Of a stretch of 64,000 nt of DNA, positions 58,534-64,000 are shown in pieces. Location: positions 1 through 64,000 of the forward strand of contig CAKZJE010000033.1 of the NCBI GenBank assembly GCA_936941155.1. The letters run 5' to 3'. The DNA comes from an uncultured Methylomonas sp. Its GTDB lineage: Bacteria; Pseudomonadota; Gammaproteobacteria; Methylococcales; Methylomonadaceae. How positions within the stretch are numbered: the stretch's first letter is position 1; every line of letters starts with the position of its first letter. Under the pieces are notes generated by a model. It ran no database searches. It saw nothing but the letters and a program-made list of their open reading frames with translations, and had not been told where the DNA came from. The translations under genes were made by a program, and so were the position numbers.

Positions 58534-60681
58534 TCAGCCGCGTCGCCAGTCGTGATAACGTTGCACCCATTTTAATAAAGTGCGTGGCTGATGATTTGCT
58601 CGCCAAATCCCTGCAACTTGTTTATTGGCTTCACAACGCGTTGGGTAAATATGAATAGTGCCCAAAATTTTATTCAAACCCAAATTGTGTTTCATCGCTA
58701 ACACAAACTCGGCAATTAAATCGCCTGCCTGCTCTCCCACAATTGTCACGCCTAAAATTTTATCGCTATCGGGTCGGGTTAAAACTTTAACAAAACCAGC
58801 CACTTCGCCATCAGCAATTGCACGATCTAAATCATTAAAGTGAAACTGGCTGATTTCATAAGCGATGCCCTGCCCTGCTGCTTCTTGTTCATTCAATCCA
58901 ACTCTGGCTATTTCTGGCTCAATAAACGTAGCGAAAGGAATAACGGTATCGTCGGTACGAAATTTTTTAAACTCGCCAAATAGCGCGTTTACCACTGCGT
59001 ACCATGCTTGATGTGCGGCAACATGGGTAAATTGCAAGGTGCTAGATACATCGCCTACTGCATAAATATTCGGATAATTGCTGGCTTGAAACACATCCAC
59101 AGCAACCGAGCGGCGCGGCGTTAATGTAATCCCTAATTCTTCCAAACCATACCCTTTAATATTGGCAACTCGCCCAATCGCCAGCAATACTTTATCGAAG
59201 CCAATTTCCACCCGCGCTGTTTCAGATTGCGCGACTAAAATAGCTTGCCCTTTTTCAGTTTTAAATTGTTTTGCGGTGTGTCCTAAGCGTAACTCAATCC
59301 CTTCTTTGAGAAATTTTTCCGCCACAAGTGCAGAAACATCGGCATCTTCACGGATTAGCAACCGCGCTGCCATTTCTACCACTGTCACTTTGACTCCCAA
59401 TCGCGCAAAAGCTTGTGCTAATTCACAACCTATTGCACCGCCGCCTAATACTAATAACGATTTAGGTTTTTCGCGCAAATTCCAAATCGTGTCTGAGGTT
59501 AAATAATCAATCGTTTCTAAACCCTCAATCGGCGGAATAAAAGGCTTCGCTCCTGACGCAATCACAATCGAGCGACTACTGATAACGCGCGTTTCTGTCG
59601 CAGTTTTCACTTCCACCAACCAAGGCGAGAGTATTTTTGCCTCGCCTGTTATCACATTCACGCCTAACTTTGTGTATCGCTCAATCGAATCATGCGGCGC
59701 AACCGCAGTGATTATTTTTTGTACTCGCTGCATCACCTGCGAAAATTCAAATTCCGGTTGCATTGTTTTTAAGCCAAAGTCCTCCGCGCGTTGCGATAGC
59801 GCAATCAATTTAGTGGATTTCAGCAAGGCTTTAGACGGCACGCAACCCGTGTTTAAACAATCACCGCCCATGTGTTTTTTTTCAATCAACGTGACTTTCG
59901 CTTTCACCGCCGCTGCAATATACGCGCTGACTAACCCTCCTGCTCCTGCGCCAGTCACAATCAGGTTGTTATCAAAACTTTTCGGTTTCTCCCATCCTTG
60001 ATAAATTTTTTTTTCCTGTATTGCGGCAAGCACTTTTTTCGCAAGCAATGGAAAAACACCTAATAATACAAAGGAAAACAATAAGGTAGGCGATAAAATA
60101 TCCGCTAACGATTCGATTTTTCCCAATTGCGTACCTGCATTCACATACACCGCCGTGCCTGCTAACATGCCCACTTGACTGACCCAGAAAAAGGTTTTCG
60201 CACTGATATTTGTCAGTCCCATCAATAGGTTAATCATAAAAAATGGCACAATTGGCACAAGGCGCAAGGTGAATAAATAAAAAATTCCGTCTTTGCTTAA
60301 TCCAGCATTAATGGTTTTGAGTCGTTCAGAAAATTTGCGCTCTACGGTATCTCTAAATAAAAATCGCGCGGCTAAAAAAGCTCCGGTCGCGCCTACGGTT
60401 GAGGCAATTGAGACAATGATAATTCCCCAACCTAGGCCGAAAATTGCGCCGCCTGCGAGAGTTAAAATGGTTGCACCGGGTAAGGATAATGCAGTGGCGA
60501 GTATGTAAATCAGCATATACAGCGCGAATGCTGTGGCGGGGTTGGTTTTTGAATAGGCTTGAATGGCGTGTTGCTGGGATTTTAAAAAATCCAATGTTAA
60601 ATAGTTTTGTAAATCAAAGAGAAAGAATAGGCTGATGAGGATAACAACACTGCTCAGGAGTCCAATGCGGGAAAGTTTCAT
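58534..60681 (-). CDS. VTT (TVP38/DedA-type) membrane domain fused to FAD disulfide oxidoreductase
   Basis: This is a fusion of about 715 residues. The first part is a VTT/SNARE-associated membrane domain (YILATALSLPGATILTLAGGAIFG, LRLVPIVPFFMINLLMG). The second is a MerA/Lpd-type flavoprotein with GAGAGG nucleotide loop, redox pair GGDCLNTGCVPSK (C301 and C306 counted from the ATG at 60759), a second GGGAIGCELAQAFARLG loop, and a C-terminal interface ending in IYPTRCEANKQV. AGAGG 7 bp upstream favours the start at 60681; an in-frame ATG at 60759 lacks a ribosome site. It probably reduces a membrane-near disulfide, quinone or metal. It lies upstream of the HvfA-like gene on the same strand, 101 bp away. 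Confidence 0.87.
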   Translation of the reverse strand: MKLSRIGLLSSVVILISLFFLFDLQNYLTLDFLKSQQHAIQAYSKTNPATAFALYMLIYILATALSLPGATILTLAGGAIFGLGWGIIIVSIASTVGATGAFLAARFLFRDTVERKFSERLKTINAGLSKDGIFYLFTLRLVPIVPFFMINLLMGLTNISAKTFFWVSQVGMLAGTAVYVNAGTQLGKIESLADILSPTLLFSFVLLGVFPLLAKKVLAAIQEKKIYQGWEKPKSFDNNLIVTGAGAGGLVSAYIAAAVKAKVTLIEKKHMGGDCLNTGCVPSKALLKSTKLIALSQRAEDFGLKTMQPEFEFSQVMQRVQKIITAVAPHDSIERYTKLGVNVITGEAKILSPWLVEVKTATETRVISSRSIVIASGAKPFIPPIEGLETIDYLTSDTIWNLREKPKSLLVLGGGAIGCELAQAFARLGVKVTVVEMAARLLIREDADVSALVAEKFLKEGIELRLGHTAKQFKTEKGQAILVAQSETARVEIGFDKVLLAIGRVANIKGYGLEELGITLTPRRSVAVDVFQASNYPNIYAVGDVSSTLQFTHVAAHQAWYAVVNALFGEFKKFRTDDTVIPFATFIEPEIARVGLNEQEAAGQGIAYEISQFHFNDLDRAIADGEVAGFVKVLTRPDSDKILGVTIVGEQAGDLIAEFVLAMKHNLGLNKILGTIHIYPTRCEANKQVAGIWRANHQPRTLLKWVQRYHDWRRG

Positions 60682-60946
60682 GGCGTTACCTCTGAATGGA
60701 AAAGTTTGTGAAGCGTTGTTTGCATAATCACGGCTCGTTTTTTTAGATTTAGCAGTCATAAAAGCATATCACACAACGCTTTTGGCAAACCGCTTTAACT
60801 GCAACTTAGACAAGCCGCGACGCTTAAAGATTCTGTCTGTTCGGATTTATCTGAACAATGCGAATTTGCTGCACCGACAAAATCACTCTGACTTTAAAAC
60901 TTATACGCGATTACTTAGGAATATCCACAAAACAAGTTCGGCAGCT

Positions 60947-60991
60947 GTAGGTGCGAATTCATTCGCACTGTGCGGATAAATCCGCACCTAC
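60947..60991. repeat. 45-bp palindromic repeat, copy 3 (inverted)
   Basis: GTAGGTGCGAATTCATTCGC ... GCGGATAAATCCGCACCTAC is the reverse complement form of the copies at 8501 and 26432. The roughly 600-bp interval 60682-61286 holds this plus two other palindromes and a terminator. No gene is seen there. Confidence 0.8.
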
Positions 60992-61047
60992 ATTAAATAT
61001 TTGCATAAACCTCATCTAATTTGAGAAACGTAGTTTTTTGTTGAACC

Positions 61048-61075
61048 GTAGAGACGCAATATTTTGCGTCTCTAC
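61048..61075. repeat. GTAGAGACGC...GCGTCTCTAC hairpin, copy 2
   Basis: GTAGAGACGCAATATTTTGCGTCTCTAC is a 10-bp perfect stem. It pairs with the copy at 8578-8604 and again follows a 45-bp repeat. Confidence 0.75.
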
Positions 61076-61178
61076 ACGTTTACATAGCATCTAACCATTT
61101 TAAAAAACTATGTGTTTCTGAATGGATGCGGTTTAAGTTGTTTTATGATCGTTCCCTTGTGAAAGCCTGTCTTGATTT

Positions 61179-61219
61179 GCAAAAGTTTTTCAAGACGACT
61201 AGTCGTCTTGAAAAATTTC
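61179..61219. repeat. AAGACGACTAGTCGTCTT palindrome, copy 3
   Basis: TTTTTCAAGACGACTAGTCG continues to TCTTGAAAAATTTC. It is a fully symmetric copy of the family at 26605 and 38459. Confidence 0.75.
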
Positions 61220-61237
61220 AGAATAATTATAAAAAAG

Positions 61238-61265
61238 GGAGTCAAAAATCGCGATTTTTGACTCC
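61238..61265 (-). terminator. Intrinsic terminator after MshQ-like gene
   Basis: GGAGTCAAAAATCG and CGATTTTTGACTCC form a perfect 28-bp palindrome. On the minus strand it is followed by CTTTTTTATAATT, and it lies 22 bp after the stop of the gene that ends at 61287. Confidence 0.85.
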
Positions 61266-61286
61266 GATAATTATTTATAAAGCTCT

Positions 61287-64000
61287 CTAATACAACTCGC
61301 GAAAATAAATCTGTTTATCTTTGCCTTTATAAACACCAAAAGTCGCCCGCGCTGTTGGGTTTGCATTCCCTGCCCCACGCCAATTAAATTGCAAATAACT
61401 TGGCACTGTAGCTGTGACATTTAATGCGCCGGTATTATTTGAGCCTGTTGCTTTAAAATTCAAATTAAAATCCCCAGCGATTGGCGGTTCACTGAATTGT
61501 TTGGCAAATGCGCCAGCCGCACTACATCCTAAGCCACTATTGCCAAGACTTCCCGTGTCCCAAGCACACAATTCTGAAGTAGTTAAGCCGTCAGTGGCAT
61601 TCACATCGGTTAATGACAAACTCACGCCAGTGGTACATAAATCATTGCTGTTTGTAATCCACGCATTACCATTCCAATATTGCGCTGTGAGTGGCATAGC
61701 CAAATCCAATAATTCAGAACCATACGCATTGGAAAGTTTTATCCGACCACTACGAATCAGAGTTGTGCCTTCTGTTCCTGTTGCGGATGAAACATTGCTA
61801 GTATCGGTTGCGCGTATGCGAATAACTGCGGGTGCTGTTGGCGTAGTGCTAAACGTGAATGCGGGCGTTACAGTGGCAATTCCCGCAGTAAATGCGCTTG
61901 CTGGAACAGTTGCGGAAGAAATAGTGCCTGCTACGCCGTTGACTTCAGAAAATGTCACGATTTTTGCAAAATTAGGTGTGGTATTTAGAGAGCCATCGTA
62001 ATTAACTGTGGTGCTAGGCGTTGCCAATCCATTCATGGCTGTGACGATTGTTGTAAAAGGTTGCGCAGAATAGGTAAATCCGCCGGCACTACAGCCTTGC
62101 GTGACTGTTGTGTTGAAATGGTCGGGAATAAATTCGCCGACGACTGCTCCTGTGTTGCCTGTTGTGCCTTTTGCAGCCGTTGTGCCATCGGCATAAATCA
62201 CATTAGAGCCTAAATAATTGCCACTTGCGATGGTTGCAGTCAGGTCAATAATGCCGACTTCACTCCAATTTAAATTGTTGCTGCTGGCAACGCCACTGCT
62301 GAAACTGCCCAGCGCACCGGTTAAAAAGCCATTCACTGCGGCTGTTCCTATCGGACGATATTTTACAAAACCGAGTGTTGCTGTTTCTGGTGCAGCTTCC
62401 AATCCAAAATTCGGCGTAGTGCTTGGCGTAGCGCATTGGTTTTTGGCTGTAATTGTTGCGCTAAAATTTCGCCCTGCTACCAAAGGTGCTGCCGTAATAT
62501 TGCTAAAAGAAAAGCTGGCAGGCGCGGTAATAAAACTGGCACTGGCAGCTGTCATGCCTGTGGCAGCAGCGGTGAGTGTCATTTGCCCGACATCAGGATA
62601 CGAAATGGTCATATTCGCTTTTGAGGTGCTATCAAATAACACATTCGTTAACGTGGTAGGTGATGCTGAGCTGGTACTAATCGGAACAGTTATATTTTGA
62701 CTGCTGCTATTTAAAAAAGTGACCGAGGCTTGTTTAGTGCCGCTGGCAGGATTGCTATAAGTGGTATAAAAATTGACATTTCGCGCACCGGCATAAAAGT
62801 TTGCAGCGCAACCTGAGCCTGTGCCAATCAGGGTAATTGCTTGATTAGCGCAAGAAATATGATTCGGCACATTCAGTGAAAATCCAGATGCCGCTCCGGT
62901 AAAAATACAGGCATTCGTGCCGCCAAGATTACAAGTCGTTGTGTTGGTTGCAGCGGGGCTAATAGTGGCTGCATTCACACCAAATGTGGTTGCACCAGAG
63001 GGCACAGTGACTGAAACGGTGGTCGTAATATTGCCTGCTGGAATCGTAAAGTTAGGCGCACCTGCTCCCCAAGTCACGCCTGTGTTTGCTGTGAGTGTGC
63101 CTGTCACATCAGAGGCAACATAACCAGAACACGCTGCATTTGCGCAAGCTTTAATGGTGAGGGTAATCGGTTGGCAAGTAGAGCCTGTAGAGTTACTGCT
63201 GGTGATTTCAATGTGATGGATACCGCCACCCACAGGTAACATTGAAGTGGCACAAACCTGCATATTATCAAACTCGTGAATATCGGTTGAACCACCTGTT
63301 GAAGCAGTTAGGGATAAATAAAAATTGGTAGGCACAGCCGCTTGCCCACTGTTAGCCGCTTTAACATCAAATTTTGGGACAATTGTCGTATAACTACTGC
63401 CTGTGCCTGTGGTATCGCGTTCAACGGTTAAAAAACCATTGATGCTGTTGCTATGGTCAAAGGTAATTCGATATTTATGTGGCGTTGTTTGACTTGCTGC
63501 GTTTGTCCATAAAGCAGGAGAAAGCGTGCCAGTATTTGCTAACAGTGAATAACCCGTATTACCAGAGCCACTGCTGCGTACTGCGATTGAGTTTGGATAA
63601 AAACCAGCCGCTGTATTAGCCCCAGTAGGAGGTGTCCACCCTGCTGGATAACCGGTGCGTGCCTCATTAGTATTAGGAAAGTTTCCCCATTCATCCAGCC
63701 CTATTCCTAACCAACCGCCATTAAATCCTGAAATAGGTGAACCATTATTATATTGTGCGTAGCCTAATGATCCACCATAGCCCCCTGCTGCTGGTGTTGT
63801 GGCAGCATCAGACAATACTACCGTTAAACCATCTGCCCCGCTGCCGCCATACGCAAAGTAATCAAAGGTTAAAATCATTCGATTGCTAGCCCCTGGAAAC
63901 CAACGCTGCAATTGTGCCATTGATTTTAAATTGTTACTTGCAGAAGTCATCCGTAAACGTCCGTTGACAATATTAGGCGTGTAATAACCTGTGCCAGAAC
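61287..64000 (-). CDS. MshQ-like (DUF6701) surface protein, 5'-truncated by window edge
   Basis: The frame stays open from the stop at 61287 past the window edge at 64000; the codons before the Met at 63950 read SGTGYYTPNIVNGRLR. At least 903 residues are present. The N-terminal part looks like a lectin/LamG-type domain (RMILTFDYFAYGGSGADGLTVVLSD, GIGLDEWGNF, HEFDNMQVC). Ig-like repeats (ITLTIKACANAACSGYVASDVTG) and the DUF6701 end (FRYNW-type LQFNWRGAGNANPTARATFGVYKGKDKQIYFREL) follow. MshQ proteins accompany type IV MSHA pili and face the cell surface. Confidence 0.83.
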   Translation of the reverse strand, partial: SGTGYYTPNIVNGRLRMTSASNNLKSMAQLQRWFPGASNRMILTFDYFAYGGSGADGLTVVLSDAATTPAAGGYGGSLGYAQYNNGSPISGFNGGWLGIGLDEWGNFPNTNEARTGYPAGWTPPTGANTAAGFYPNSIAVRSSGSGNTGYSLLANTGTLSPALWTNAASQTTPHKYRITFDHSNSINGFLTVERDTTGTGSSYTTIVPKFDVKAANSGQAAVPTNFYLSLTASTGGSTDIHEFDNMQVCATSMLPVGGGIHHIEITSSNSTGSTCQPITLTIKACANAACSGYVASDVTGTLTANTGVTWGAGAPNFTIPAGNITTTVSVTVPSGATTFGVNAATISPAATNTTTCNLGGTNACIFTGAASGFSLNVPNHISCANQAITLIGTGSGCAANFYAGARNVNFYTTYSNPASGTKQASVTFLNSSSQNITVPISTSSASPTTLTNVLFDSTSKANMTISYPDVGQMTLTAAATGMTAASASFITAPASFSFSNITAAPLVAGRNFSATITAKNQCATPSTTPNFGLEAAPETATLGFVKYRPIGTAAVNGFLTGALGSFSSGVASSNNLNWSEVGIIDLTATIASGNYLGSNVIYADGTTAAKGTTGNTGAVVGEFIPDHFNTTVTQGCSAGGFTYSAQPFTTIVTAMNGLATPSTTVNYDGSLNTTPNFAKIVTFSEVNGVAGTISSATVPASAFTAGIATVTPAFTFSTTPTAPAVIRIRATDTSNVSSATGTEGTTLIRSGRIKLSNAYGSELLDLAMPLTAQYWNGNAWITNSNDLCTTGVSLSLTDVNATDGLTTSELCAWDTGSLGNSGLGCSAAGAFAKQFSEPPIAGDFNLNFKATGSNNTGALNVTATVPSYLQFNWRGAGNANPTARATFGVYKGKDKQIYFRELY

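Noticed and set aside
8501-61219. Possible CRISPR array from repeated palindromes.
   Set aside because: The repeats are dispersed over tens of kilobases, differ in family and orientation, have no regular spacers, and no cas gene is present.

Overview
The window looks like a chromosomal segment of a moderately AT-rich gammaproteobacterium. The signs are a Chp/Pil-type chemosensory operon, an HrpA helicase, a TonB receptor, a TolC/adaptor/RND efflux set, an MshQ-like pilus-associated protein and an oxazolone-type (HvfA-like) RiPP precursor. Many small palindromic repeats, MITEs and toxin-antitoxin (TA) modules resemble the repeat-rich genomes of Thiotrichales (Beggiatoa-like) or Methylococcales. 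This placement is inference; no rRNA or tRNA gene was seen.

Layout. 1-10.7 kb: TonB receptor, divergent P-type Ca2+ ATPase, AI-2E-family permease, sulfotransferase-like gene coupled to a DMT permease, and a two-gene ABC system. 10.7-17.3 kb: ferritin-like diiron protein, a CorA variant bracketed by two copies of a roughly 290-bp MITE, and an RND pump. 17.3-18.7 kb: two UPF0175/DUF3368 TA modules, one with its toxin cut to 24 residues. 18.7-26.4 kb: BNR-repeat exported protein, M20 amidohydrolase, adaptor and TolC genes that probably serve the RND pump, canonical CorA, and a STAS-like gene broken by one stop codon.

26.7-38.4 kb is the most plastic region. After intact hrpA come a STAND-like ATPase overlapping a membrane PDZ gene, a RAYT element with about 99-bp inverted BIME ends, a second copy of the last third of hrpA, an Rpn-type nuclease, a third 47-bp hrpA-tail remnant, an AT-rich HEPN-motif gene and a HigBA module inside 96-bp direct repeats. 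The 3' end of hrpA therefore appears to be an accumulation hotspot for accessory and possibly defence genes.

38.7-48.7 kb: DUF1800/DUF1501 pair, four more TA modules (Phd-UPF0175/DUF3368, Phd/VapC, COG1569 PIN, HicAB), an XRE regulator fused to an NBR1-type Ig domain, and a divergent exported protein. The Phd/VapC and COG1569 modules are also bracketed by direct repeats.

48.7-57.9 kb: a minus-strand chemosensory operon (roadblock protein, two response regulators, CheW, cytoplasmic-type MCP with two membrane helices, 1725-residue CheA hybrid), probably controlling type IV pilus or gliding motility. 57.9-60.7 kb: an orphan HvfA-like RiPP precursor beside a VTT-domain/flavin disulfide reductase fusion. 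61.3-64 kb: 5'-truncated MshQ-like gene running off the window.
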